Below, piece by piece: positions 7,301-12,928 of a DNA stretch of 12,928 nucleotides (the first letter of the stretch is position 1; every line of letters starts with the position of its first letter). The translations under genes were made by a program, and so were the position numbers. The stretch lies in NCBI GenBank assembly GCA_007123695.1, contig SLGN01000601.1:1-12928 (forward strand), given 5' to 3'. The notes below the pieces were generated by a model that was not told the DNA's origin, did not search any database, and saw only the letters and a list, made by a program, of their open reading frames with translations. The DNA comes from Verrucomicrobiales bacterium (GTDB lineage: Bacteria > Verrucomicrobiota > Verrucomicrobiia > Verrucomicrobiales > DEV007).

Positions 7301-8719
7301 GGCGTGGGCCATGCGCAGTTCGCTGGTCTCGCGACGCGCTTCGCCGAGGGCGGCGGACAAACGCCCGATCTCCTGCTGCGAGGCGGCGAGGTCGCTGCGG
7401 GCGCTCTCGAGTTCGGCGGCGCCGGCGGCGGTCTCGTCTCTGGAGCTGGCGAGGTCTTGCAGGGCGGTGGCGAGCTGCCCACGCACGGAGGCGAGGTCGT
7501 CCCGGAGCGATTCGTTGGCGGTTTTGGCTTTGTCGAGTTCGACGAGACGCCCTTCCAGCTCGCCGACTTTGTCGATGCGGGCGAGGAGGGCGCGGCGCAC
7601 GTCGTAGAGTTCGTGGCAGGCGTCGTTGAGTTCGGCCTGAAGGGCGCTTTTCCTGCGGGCGACGGTCTCGAGCTCCTCGATCCTGGTCTCGGCGGAGTCG
7701 AGCGCGGCGACGCGGGCGGCGAGGTCGCTCTCGAGCCCGTCGATGCGTCCCTGGAGGCGGGTGCGTTCTTCTTCTGCGGCGGCGGCGATCTCGCCGCGCA
7801 AACGCTCGCCACCCTCGCGCTCGGCCTGGAGCACGTGGTTTGCCTCGTCCAGTTCGGACTGCAGGGCGGCGATGGTTTCGGCTCGGGCACGGAGCTTTTC
7901 CGAGAAGTCCTCGCGCAGAGCCCGCAGCTCGCGGCCGCGCTGGGCGACGAGGACGCTCCATTGCGAGAGTTCGGCCTCGGCCGGGCCCGAGCCGGCGATC
8001 TCGGCGGGCAGGGCGATGAGCTTGGCCTCGAGCGATTCGACGAGGGAGACTTGCTTTTCGTAGTCGCCGCGCAGCGCGTGGAGGCGGTCGTGGGTGTCGA
8101 TCAGATCCTGCTCGAGATCGCGAATCTTGGCCTCGAGCGCTTCTTCGGCGGACGAGACCGCGGCCTTTTGCGAGACCGGATCCGACTTGGCTTCGCTCGG
8201 CTCGGCTTCGCCCGGCTTGGCTTCGGCGGCTCCTCCGACGACGGCGAAGGGCAAAGCGGCGGGACGTTCCTCCAGTTCGTCGCGCAAGCGCGCGGTTTCC
8301 TCGCGCGCTTCGGCGAGGGCGGCTTCGAGTTCGCGGACCCGCACCCGGGCATCGCGCTCGTCGTCGGAAAGGGCGACGACAGCGGGCACTTCGGCGCCGG
8401 CCCCCTTCAGCTCGCTGGCGAGGCGGGCGATGTGGGCGTCTTTTTCGGCGAGGGCCCCCTCGTAGGCGGTGCGGTCGGCCTGCCAGCGTACGCGCAGCTT
8501 TTTGAAGAGATCCTGCTGCGAGGCGCCGAGGGCGTTCCACTGGTCGGCGAGGGCGAGGTTTTCCTCGATGGCGTTGGCGAGCCGCTGCCCGTGGCGCCCC
8601 CAGAGCATCTTGGCGAGGAGCAGCCCGATCCCGAAGAAGAGGATGGCCGACACCCCCACGGGGAGCCAGCCCTTCAGCAGGAAGAGGGTGGTTTGGAGAG
8701 TTTCGCTGAGGTCTTGCAT
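4334..8719 (-). CDS. Giant membrane-anchored coiled-coil protein with OmpA-like C-terminus
   Basis: This 1461-residue protein, counted from the ATG at 8719, has four parts: a membrane segment at about 18-40 (ending LLLAKMLWGR); a very long heptad-rich coiled coil from about 60 to 1250; a Pro/Ala/Ser/Glu linker at about 1255-1345; and an OmpA-like domain at about 1346-1461. The last keeps the LSARRADAVRERL helix and a terminal RRVEI strand, but GYSGAEG replaces the usual G-[HY]-T-D, so the diaminopimelate-contacting Asp is Gly1395. The matching Arg (1410) is kept. Residues 813-1162 are ten tandem 35-residue repeats. KMLWGRHGQR after the membrane segment predicts a cytoplasmic body. A TTG at 8788, overlapping the upstream stop, would add 23 Pro-rich residues; the ATG is preferred because it puts Trp40 where the operon's small membrane proteins have theirs. 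The function is unknown; a structural or scaffolding role is inferred. Confidence 0.85.
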   Translation of the reverse strand: MQDLSETLQTTLFLLKGWLPVGVSAILFFGIGLLLAKMLWGRHGQRLANAIEENLALADQWNALGASQQDLFKKLRVRWQADRTAYEGALAEKDAHIARLASELKGAGAEVPAVVALSDDERDARVRVRELEAALAEAREETARLRDELEERPAALPFAVVGGAAEAKPGEAEPSEAKSDPVSQKAAVSSAEEALEAKIRDLEQDLIDTHDRLHALRGDYEKQVSLVESLEAKLIALPAEIAGSGPAEAELSQWSVLVAQRGRELRALREDFSEKLRARAETIAALQSELDEANHVLQAEREGGERLRGEIAAAAEEERTRLQGRIDGLESDLAARVAALDSAETRIEELETVARRKSALQAELNDACHELYDVRRALLARIDKVGELEGRLVELDKAKTANESLRDDLASVRGQLATALQDLASSRDETAAGAAELESARSDLAASQQEIGRLSAALGEARRETSELRMAHATKIEEHQHALAQMEELEAIISDRSAEVNDLSAELRQQRDLVRQLKNTLAETEGELEALSEESGRLDREVKSRVSFAEEQARRVAALEEALVQRYEELNVVRVEAEDRAREIKHYESRATQLEEEMARRSAETVESERRFASVEQELGEATERIARLAADLEESCRLLGEVREELGSVSREREEALRDLATASRRVAELEEGSRRREIQVVELERAIEDLRLETGSAAAKAERLAAEIEESEERRSEALGRISELDTALREQEEGRRAAEKETEGTKSELEGYRRQLERLEVELASARDERARFERKVSELEEGLSVGDRRILDLSAKLDQRESEVAALSGEVGALQALGEAKAAAEEEARERFETLETELAGRLAELASLQALAEASAAAETEARERFAAAESELAETLAEIANLRSLAESRAAAEEAAGQRSRALEAELEQKTAEISSLQILIESKIAAEERAQERTRALETEFEQQMSEIANLRSLAESRAAAEEAAGQRSRALEAELEEKAAEISTLQILIESKIAAEAQSQERTRALEAELEQRISEIDSLKALAERSAAAEEEARAHSRNLEFELEDRTSKAASLQLLSETARAAEEEVRGQLREIQSELQAKLSEIASLQALVESKAAAKEESDQRIRALEGELRERETKIASLQILVEGSTATEEEARGRFAAAERELSARLAEIEAAEQARNEEMSRQLSEIDSLRRQHQEAVAQFERERESREAVSAEAAKLQERLSDRQRDIAELQARIREMMMQRNTRDAELGQLRERLQAIERAETAAPSSTSPAAAATPTEAAVSGESAAPPEPASTDAAESPYAAIAATTDADDAIPLDEIPAPASHHDPAKASDVATAKEAPPAASPASGFDDDLTVFFKEKGASLDRAACEKIDRCAKSLRRLGRKVEATVVGYSGAEGGSDYAETLSARRADAVRERLVERGVALSVVRVRAGGRDRRFSDARARRVEIVLSPVAVAEAVN
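5234..6283 (-). repeat. Ten tandem 105-bp (35-residue, five-heptad) coding repeats
   Basis: Inside the giant coiled-coil gene, ten consecutive units of exactly 35 residues follow each other without insertions or deletions. Each resembles [S/A]-E-I-x-S-L-Q-x-L-x-E-S, then an Ala/Glu-rich middle and R-A-L-E-x-E-L near the end. Five heptads per unit keep the coiled-coil register unbroken. Units 3-4 (5864-6073) and 5-6 (5654-5863) form a higher-order 210-bp duplication: 59 of 70 residues are identical by my count, with long identical DNA stretches, so that copy event is younger than the rest. Confidence 0.9.
8186..8229 (-). repeat. Short 15-bp tandem repeat, GEAxP-like pentapeptides
   Basis: About 2.9 copies of a 15-bp unit (plus strand CTYGGCTTCGCYCGG) lie within the N-terminal third of the giant coiled-coil gene. 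On the coding strand they encode a Pro-containing pentapeptide run (A-K-P-G-E-A-E-P-S-E-A-K). Proline breaks coiled coils, so this marks a hinge between the first and the main coiled-coil blocks, near residues 165-180. Confidence 0.6.
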
Positions 8720-8784
8720 GGAGCGTGTTGCGGTGGGCGCGTGGGGAAAAAGGGAGTCGGCGGGAGGCGGGGGCGGAGGACCGG

Positions 8785-9024
8785 TCAACGTCCGCCGGAG
8801 GCGAGTTCGGACTTGATCCGGGAGACGTCTTCGCTCCTCTGCTCGTAGACGGCGAGGGCGCTGCGGTTCCCTTCCTCGACCAGCATGGTCAATCTACGGG
8901 CATTCCGCCAAATAATCCAGCCGACGACGAGCCCGAGCAAGGCGACGAGAATCCCGCCCACGGCGAGGGCGAGGGTCCAATCGAGGAGAAAGGCGCGGGC
9001 GGCCGGAGTGAGCTGGGAGTTCAT
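8785..9024 (-). CDS. Small single-pass membrane protein of the coiled-coil operon
   Basis: I do not recognise this 79-residue protein. A single hydrophobic segment (about 16-39) ends in GLVVGWIIWRNARR; the basic NARR region predicts a cytoplasmic C-terminus. A short amphipathic, probably coiled-coil helix follows (about 45-75). Its Gly31-to-Trp39 stretch matches the 88-residue protein at seven of nine positions, although the rest differs, which suggests a shared anchor module. It lies 47 bp after the BON/OmpA gene and 65 bp before the preferred start of the giant gene. Its stop codon overlaps an alternative TTG start of that gene, so coupled translation is possible. No clear Shine-Dalgarno sequence is seen. 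Confidence 0.75.
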   Translation of the reverse strand: MNSQLTPAARAFLLDWTLALAVGGILVALLGLVVGWIIWRNARRLTMLVEEGNRSALAVYEQRSEDVSRIKSELASGGR

Positions 9025-9071
9025 GGAAGGGGCGGTGGGCTAGCGGGTGGCCGGACGATCCGAAGGGGGCG

Positions 9072-10922
9072 TCAGCGCTCTTCGACCGGAGCGGGCGGAG
9101 CGGGCCGATCGGGCAGCGACGGCGTGGCGAGGGAAACTTCGGCGCGGCGGGATTTTCCGTGCTCGGATCGGGGTCGGCCGGAAACATCCTCGACGACGGA
9201 ATCGACGGAAACGGATTCCTCAGCGATGCCGAGGCGCACGAGTTCCTCCTTGACCCTCTCGGCGCGGAGCAGGCCGAGCCGTTCGTTCGAAGCGCGGTTG
9301 CCGACATTGTCGGCGAAGCCGGTGACGCGGAGCTTCAAGTCGCCGCCGGCGGCTTCGATCGCCTCGGCGAGAGTCGCGACCTTGGCCCGCCCCTCATTGG
9401 AGAGGGTCTCGGCGCCTTTTTCGAAATAGACCGGGGTGGCCTTGAGCGTCTCGGCAAGGCGGATGCGCTGCTCGGGGACGAGGGCGGGTTTGGGAAAGGA
9501 GGGCGCGCCGTGGCCGAGGCGGTTGAGCACGCGCGCGCCGGAAGGCGCGAGGTTCACGGCGAGATTCTCGAGAATCTGCCGGTCGGAGGGGGCGCGGGTG
9601 CGGCCCGTAAGTTCGAAGCCTTTTTCCGCGAGGACCATTTTCCCGGAGACGAGGCGCGGCAGGATCTCGGCGAAGAAGTCGGGCAGCCCGGCCGCCCAGG
9701 GGGAAGCGGCGTCCGGGTCGGTTTCGGTGTCGATTTTCACGACCAGGTCGGGCACCGACTCCACGGCCCTCCTCTCGATCTCGGCGGCCAGCTCCGTGTC
9801 GGGCAGAGTGCCGGAGAGAGAAAGCAGGCCGTCGCCGAACTGGGCGGTCAGGGAAAGGCCGACGCCCTCGGCGCGCACGGAGACGTCCAGGGCCAGTTCG
9901 GGCGGTTTCTCGCCGCTGCGGAGGGGCTCGAGGCTTGCGAGAAGACGGTCGCGGGCGGCGGCATCGGCAGTGCTGCCCTCGACGCGGATGCGCTGCGCCG
10001 AGAACTCGGCAACGAAGTTGCCCCGGAGTTCGGCGAAGAGCGCGGAGCAGGCGTCGGCGAAATGCTCCTGCCAGGGTGCCGCGCCGCAATCCTCGGCGGT
10101 CTCGACGCTGGACGACGGCGCCAGAGTCGCGCCGGCGGCGGCGAGAGCTTCGCGCAGCGCCTCGAGCGCCTCCGCGTCGGGGACGACGCCGGAGAGGGCC
10201 ACTCCGAAGCGGCTTTTCCGCAGGCTCAGCTCGGCGAGGCGCTTGGGCTCGGGCGGCGCGACCACCTCGATGCGCTCGTCGATTTCGTCGGCGCCGACGG
10301 CATCGGCGAGATCGACGAGGCCTCGGCGCATCCCCGGATTGGGCACGCCGCCGACGACGAGGAGCCGCCCCTCGGCGAGGGCGAGCTCGGCGGCGCCGGG
10401 GTGGGCCAGGAGACCCGTGGCGAGCGAGGCGAACTCGGCGATTTCCGCAAAGGGCAGGACCATGGGATCGAACTCGATGGAGTTCTCGACGCGCTCGGTC
10501 CCCGGCACCCCGCGCAGCCGCGAGCCGAGCAGCCCGCGCGCGGCTTCGTCGAGGGGCGAAAGGACGCCCTCGAGGCGGATCTCGCCGGATCCCTCGGAGC
10601 GGGCCGCCCTCAGGCGCGGCGGCAGAGTCGGTCTGATGCCGATCCCGGCCTCGTCCGCCGCGGGCCAGCGCGCCCCGGGCACGTTCTCGCCGAGATGGCG
10701 CAGCACCTCCTCGATCTGTTCGGGACGGTCCACCGTGCCGGAGAGACGCCCCTCCATGTGGTCGAACTCGACCTGCACCCCGCCGAAGCCGGCCCCGTCG
10801 AGGGCGTCGCGGGAGAGGCGCTCCAGCTCCGCCTCGACGCTGCCCCGCCAGCCGACCGTCGCCAGCAGGGCGGACCCCGCAACCGCCAGGCAGAAGAGGA
10901 GCACGATGACAAGAAATCTCAT
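9072..10922 (-). CDS. BON-repeat and OmpA-domain envelope protein
   Basis: This 616-residue protein begins with a signal anchor (residues 3-24, only one Arg in front), which should place the rest in the periplasm. The middle, about 25-470, contains about seven copies of a BON-like unit; each has a beta strand of the form hydrophobic-x-hydrophobic-x-Gly followed by a helix (RLSGTVD at 59, IRLEGVLS at 115, LVVGGVPN, VALSGVVPD at 241, IRVEGSTAD at 312, LSLSGTLPD at 367, FELTGRTR at 436). Residues about 487-600 are an OmpA-type domain, with Asp538 in GFADNVG and Arg553 fifteen residues later, the spacing of the Asp/Arg pair that holds peptidoglycan diaminopimelate in E. coli OmpA (Asp241, Arg256). 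BON plus OmpA is also the layout of mycobacterial OmpATb/ArfA, with fewer repeats. First gene of the four-gene operon. Proposed role: linking the inner membrane to the cell wall. Confidence 0.85.
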   Translation of the reverse strand: MRFLVIVLLFCLAVAGSALLATVGWRGSVEAELERLSRDALDGAGFGGVQVEFDHMEGRLSGTVDRPEQIEEVLRHLGENVPGARWPAADEAGIGIRPTLPPRLRAARSEGSGEIRLEGVLSPLDEAARGLLGSRLRGVPGTERVENSIEFDPMVLPFAEIAEFASLATGLLAHPGAAELALAEGRLLVVGGVPNPGMRRGLVDLADAVGADEIDERIEVVAPPEPKRLAELSLRKSRFGVALSGVVPDAEALEALREALAAAGATLAPSSSVETAEDCGAAPWQEHFADACSALFAELRGNFVAEFSAQRIRVEGSTADAAARDRLLASLEPLRSGEKPPELALDVSVRAEGVGLSLTAQFGDGLLSLSGTLPDTELAAEIERRAVESVPDLVVKIDTETDPDAASPWAAGLPDFFAEILPRLVSGKMVLAEKGFELTGRTRAPSDRQILENLAVNLAPSGARVLNRLGHGAPSFPKPALVPEQRIRLAETLKATPVYFEKGAETLSNEGRAKVATLAEAIEAAGGDLKLRVTGFADNVGNRASNERLGLLRAERVKEELVRLGIAEESVSVDSVVEDVSGRPRSEHGKSRRAEVSLATPSLPDRPAPPAPVEER

Positions 10923-10948
10923 GGAAGCGGAACCAAACTCAACGGCTG

Positions 10949-10977
10949 ACAGTATTCAATTTTCACAAACTTCTCAA
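10949..10977 (-). promoter_or_regulatory. Candidate promoter of the BON/OmpA-coiled-coil operon
   Basis: On the minus strand TTGAGA (10972-10977, five of six to the -35 consensus) is followed after exactly 17 bp by TACTGT (10949-10954), which keeps the key T, A and final T of a -10 box. Transcription would start near 10942, about 20 nt before the ATG at 10922. The spacer is visibly more AT-rich than the flanking genes. This is a match by eye only. Confidence 0.4.
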
Positions 10978-11000
10978 GCCGGAAGGGCCGATTTGAGCCA

Positions 11001-11051
11001 TTGTTTTATAAAATCTCCATTTCCGAGAATTTGTCCCCGTCGCTGTGGGGA
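11001..11051. promoter_or_regulatory. AT-rich palindrome, hairpin and weak promoter-like boxes upstream of exosortase
   Basis: A perfect 10-bp palindrome, TTTTATAAAA, lies at 11004-11013. A 5-bp stem, TCCCC/GGGGA (11034-11038 with 11047-11051, loop 8), ends 3 bp before the first 22-bp repeat. On the plus strand TTGTTT (11001-11006) and GAGAAT (11025-11030), 18 bp apart, are weak -35/-10 candidates for the exosortase gene. Each element is minor alone; together they make this the likely control region between the divergent transcripts. Confidence 0.3.
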
Positions 11052-11053
11052 AC

Positions 11054-11113
11054 GATCAAATAGGGTTGGGTCTCAGATCAAACAGGGTTGGTTCGAGGAC
11101 CAAAGAGGGTTGG
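11054..11113. repeat. Three direct repeats with an exact 22-bp period
   Basis: Three copies of a 16-bp core, GAYCAAANAGGGTTGG, start at 11054, 11076 and 11098. Fourteen of the sixteen positions are identical in all three. Copies 2 and 3 also share the following TTCG. The constant 22-bp period, about two helical turns, would present three sites on one face of the DNA, as for cooperative binding of a regulator. They lie between the divergent BON/OmpA operon and the exosortase gene, ending about 98 bp before the exosortase ATG. A remnant of a mobile or dispersed repeat is the main alternative; I see no further copies in the window. Confidence 0.8.
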
Positions 11114-11211
11114 TTCGCGATCCGGAGATCCAGGACACTTTTCCGCTTGATGGCCGGCGGGCGGGGGCGAGATAGTGGAGCTGCCGCCGACGCTGCCGGG
11201 GCGCAGGAAGC

Positions 11212-12144
11212 ATGCCCGATCCTATCCCAACCAAGGAAGCCGCAGTCTCCGGCGGAGAGACCGGGGCGACTTCGCCGGGGAATCCGACGGCGACGGCCTT
11301 CTGGTTCTTTTTCGCGGCGCTGCACGGGCAGCTCTTTCTCGCCCTCGCGCCGACGTGGAACGACGGCACCTACTACGACTACGGTTTCCTCGTCCCCTTC
11401 CTCGCGCCCTACTGCTTTCTAGCGCGTTGGCGCGAGGGCGGGATCGACGGCGACGGGCTGGCGCGGCGCCTCGGCGGCCGGGGCCGATCGTCGGGGCTGT
11501 GGGCGGCGGTCTGGACGACGCTGTGCCTCGCGCTGCTGCTGCGTCTCGTCCAGGGCGCCGACTCGGGGTGGCGGGCCCCGCTGCAGATGCACGCCTTCGC
11601 CACCCTCGGCCTGGCGGCGCTGCTGCTGCACCGGATCGAAGGCCGGGGCGTGCTGCGCTACTGGGGCTGCGCCTTGCTCGTGCTGCTCGCGGTGCCCCTG
11701 CCGAGCCAGACCGAGGCGGCCCTGATCCGCAACCTCACCGCCGGCGTGCTGGAGTTCGCCCTGTTCTACAACCGCATGCTGGGGCTGCCGCTGGAGAGTT
11801 CGGGGGAGACGATCTTCGCCAACGGGGTGCCCCTGCAAGTCAGCGACGGATGCAGCGGCATCCGCTCCTTCCAGAGCGGGATCTTCGCCGGCTTCGCCCT
11901 CGGCGAGCTGATGCGTCTGTCCCTGGTCTCGCGCGGGCTGCTGCTCGCCACCGGACTGGGGCTGGCCTTTTTGATGAACGCGGCGCGGGTCATCTACCTG
12001 GTGCGCCACGTCGTGGCCCACCCCGACTCGAACCTTGCCCTGGTCCACGACGTGAGCGGCTACGTCTCGCTAGGCACGACCTTCCTGCTCATCGCCGCGG
12101 CGGGCTGGTTGCTCGGACGGATCGAGGGCACCCGCAGCGGCTGA
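11212..12144 (+). CDS. Exosortase/archaeosortase family transpeptidase
   Basis: This 310-residue multi-pass membrane protein carries the three residues of the exosortase active site in order: Cys214 in SDGCSGIRSF, Arg259 in FLMNAARVIYL and His279 in LVHDVSGY. The N-terminal WNDGTYYDYGFLVPFLAPY segment (49-67) is the family's W-x(n)-Y-x-x-G-F-L-V-P signature. Exosortases process proteins with a C-terminal PEP-CTERM-type tail at the cytoplasmic membrane, usually in bacteria that make exopolysaccharide; no such tail-bearing substrate is in this window. AGGAAG at 11205-11210 is a plausible ribosome-binding site for the ATG at 11212. The ~28 residues before the first membrane segment are poorly conserved-looking. 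The last 24 codons, beyond His279, overlap the convergent ligase gene. Confidence 0.9.
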   Translation: MPDPIPTKEAAVSGGETGATSPGNPTATAFWFFFAALHGQLFLALAPTWNDGTYYDYGFLVPFLAPYCFLARWREGGIDGDGLARRLGGRGRSSGLWAAVWTTLCLALLLRLVQGADSGWRAPLQMHAFATLGLAALLLHRIEGRGVLRYWGCALLVLLAVPLPSQTEAALIRNLTAGVLEFALFYNRMLGLPLESSGETIFANGVPLQVSDGCSGIRSFQSGIFAGFALGELMRLSLVSRGLLLATGLGLAFLMNAARVIYLVRHVVAHPDSNLALVHDVSGYVSLGTTFLLIAAAGWLLGRIEGTRSG

Positions 12145-12928
12145 CCGGGGCGCGCGTTTTCCAAGCTTGCCGCTGCCCTCTCCCCCGGCCCGGCCGGAGG
12201 CCCCGCCCCAAGCGATGGCGAGGTAGAAGACGGCGAGCCACTGAATCGCGGGAATCTGGAGCGGGAAATCGACGAGCGCGTGCAGCAAAACGACGACGAG
12301 GGCGACGAGGGAGACGCCGGCGGACAGTTCGGGACGTCCTGCGCGCTGCGCCTCGCGGACGCGGCGCGCCAGCCGGACGAGGCCTCCGCCGAAAATCACC
12401 GCCCAGGCGGCGAAGCCGAGCCAGCCCCACTCGATCACCGCCTCGAGCCAGTCCTGGTGCGCGTGCTGCCAGAAGCCGGCGATCCCGTCCTCGTAGTCGA
12501 TGGTGAAGTAGGGAAAAATGTATTGGAAGGTGCCCGCGCCCGCGCCGAAGACGCCGGTTTCGCCGATGGCGGCAAGGCAGGCCCGGTAGGCGAGCAGCCG
12601 TCCGGTGAGGCTGCCTCCGTCTTCCGCGAGGTTGCCCCAGTTCGCGGCGCTCTCGTAGAGGCCCGGCAGGATGAAGGCGGCGGCGGCGAGACCGAGGAAG
12701 GCCGCCATCACCACCAGTCCGGCCCGAGTCGTCGTGGGCGAGAGCCATTCCCTGCGAAACTGCCACGCGGCGAGGCCGAGACCGACGAGGCCGAGGATCT
12801 GTCCGGCTTTGGACGTGTTGACGAAGACGGCCGCGACGACGAGCAGGAAGGCGGAGAGATCCAGCGACGAGACGAGGGAGCCGGGACGCTCCAGGCGGCT
12901 CCGCAGCCACACGGCGAGGGCGGCGGGC
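12070..12928 (-). CDS. O-antigen ligase/polymerase (Wzy_C) family protein, 5' end outside window
   Basis: The reading frame is open to the window edge, so only the C-terminal ~285 residues are present; the GTG at 12910-12912 is most likely an internal valine. Counting from it, family landmarks are NTSKAG (32-37, the T-x-S-[RK]-G position), GRLLAY (104-109), FGAGAGTF (122-129) and HAHQDWLEAVIEWG (150-163), the Wzy_C pattern of O-antigen ligases and related polysaccharide polymerases. These enzymes join undecaprenyl-linked glycans to an acceptor on the periplasmic face of the inner membrane. Further membrane segments follow at about 168-180, 197-215 and 218-236. The last ~45 residues are a hydrophilic, low-complexity tail; its final 24 codons overlap the exosortase gene antisense. 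Ligase or polymerase cannot be decided from this fragment. Confidence 0.85.
   Translation of the reverse strand, partial: PAALAVWLRSRLERPGSLVSSLDLSAFLLVVAAVFVNTSKAGQILGLVGLGLAAWQFRREWLSPTTTRAGLVVMAAFLGLAAAAFILPGLYESAANWGNLAEDGGSLTGRLLAYRACLAAIGETGVFGAGAGTFQYIFPYFTIDYEDGIAGFWQHAHQDWLEAVIEWGWLGFAAWAVIFGGGLVRLARRVREAQRAGRPELSAGVSLVALVVVLLHALVDFPLQIPAIQWLAVFYLAIAWGGASGRAGGEGSGKLGKRAPRSAAAGALDPSEQPARRGDEQEGRA

Noticed and set aside
8720..8788. TTG start at 8788 for the giant protein, overlapping the upstream stop as TTGA
   Set aside because: It would add 23 Pro-rich residues before the anchor. The ATG at 8719 gives the same anchor position as in the two small membrane proteins. Not excluded, but less likely.
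5480..8848. Open frame of 1122 codons on the plus strand opposite the giant coiled-coil gene
   Set aside because: Its Gly/Leu/Phe/Glu-rich repetitive product is the antisense reading of Glu/Ala/Leu-rich codons; it has no domain, and the minus strand gives a coherent membrane anchor, coiled coil and OmpA-like domain.
9159..10949. Open frame of 596 codons on the plus strand opposite the BON/OmpA gene
   Set aside because: Low-complexity Gly/Glu/Ala/Arg composition without recognisable motifs; the minus strand encodes a signal anchor and a clear OmpA domain.
11119..11131. GATCC-GGA-GATCC motif as a fourth copy of the 22-bp repeat or an operator
   Set aside because: It does not match the 16-bp core and is too short to be distinguished from chance in this GC-rich background.

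Overview
This is a high-GC (roughly two thirds G+C by eye) bacterial chromosomal segment. An O-antigen-ligase-type polymerase, an exosortase and OmpA-type peptidoglycan-binding domains point to a Gram-negative, exosortase-bearing organism. Weak or absent Shine-Dalgarno sequences and the gene mix would fit Verrucomicrobiota or a relative, but that placement is inference; there is no rRNA or marker gene here.

Left part (1-2532, + strand): a secreted M81/MlrC-type metallopeptidase is followed after 27 nt by a DUF817 membrane protein. The DUF817 gene is clearly poorer in G+C than its neighbours. Then come a hairpin-bearing spacer, a MazEF-type toxin-antitoxin pair on the - strand with an ATGA overlap (2742-3340), and a divergent Uma2-family (PD-(D/E)xK fold) gene (3484-4008).

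Centre (4050-10922, - strand): four closely spaced genes that look like one operon and are the most interesting part of the window. In transcription order they encode (i) a 616-residue membrane-anchored protein with about seven BON-like repeats and a C-terminal OmpA domain that keeps its peptidoglycan-binding Asp and Arg; (ii) a 79-residue single-pass membrane protein; (iii) a giant, about 1461-residue, single-pass membrane coiled-coil protein with ten exact 35-residue tandem repeats and a C-terminal OmpA-like domain that has lost the Asp; (iv) an 88-residue single-pass membrane protein with a short coiled coil. Proteins ii, iii and iv share a membrane-segment signature (G-L-x-x-[G/A]-x-x-[I/L]-W, Trp at residue 39 or 40) followed by positive charge. 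This suggests that they are built on a common anchor and that their coiled coils lie on the cytoplasmic side. I do not recognise this set as a described system; a cytoskeletal or envelope-tethering assembly is a reasonable hypothesis.

Right part (10923-12928): a 289-bp, more AT-rich spacer holds a candidate promoter for the operon and three direct repeats at an exact 22-bp period. It is followed by an exosortase/archaeosortase gene (+ strand) and, convergent with it and overlapping its 3' end by 75 bp, an O-antigen ligase/polymerase family gene (- strand) whose 5' end lies outside the window. Exosortases commonly sit in exopolysaccharide loci, so this edge is probably the start of a surface-polysaccharide region.
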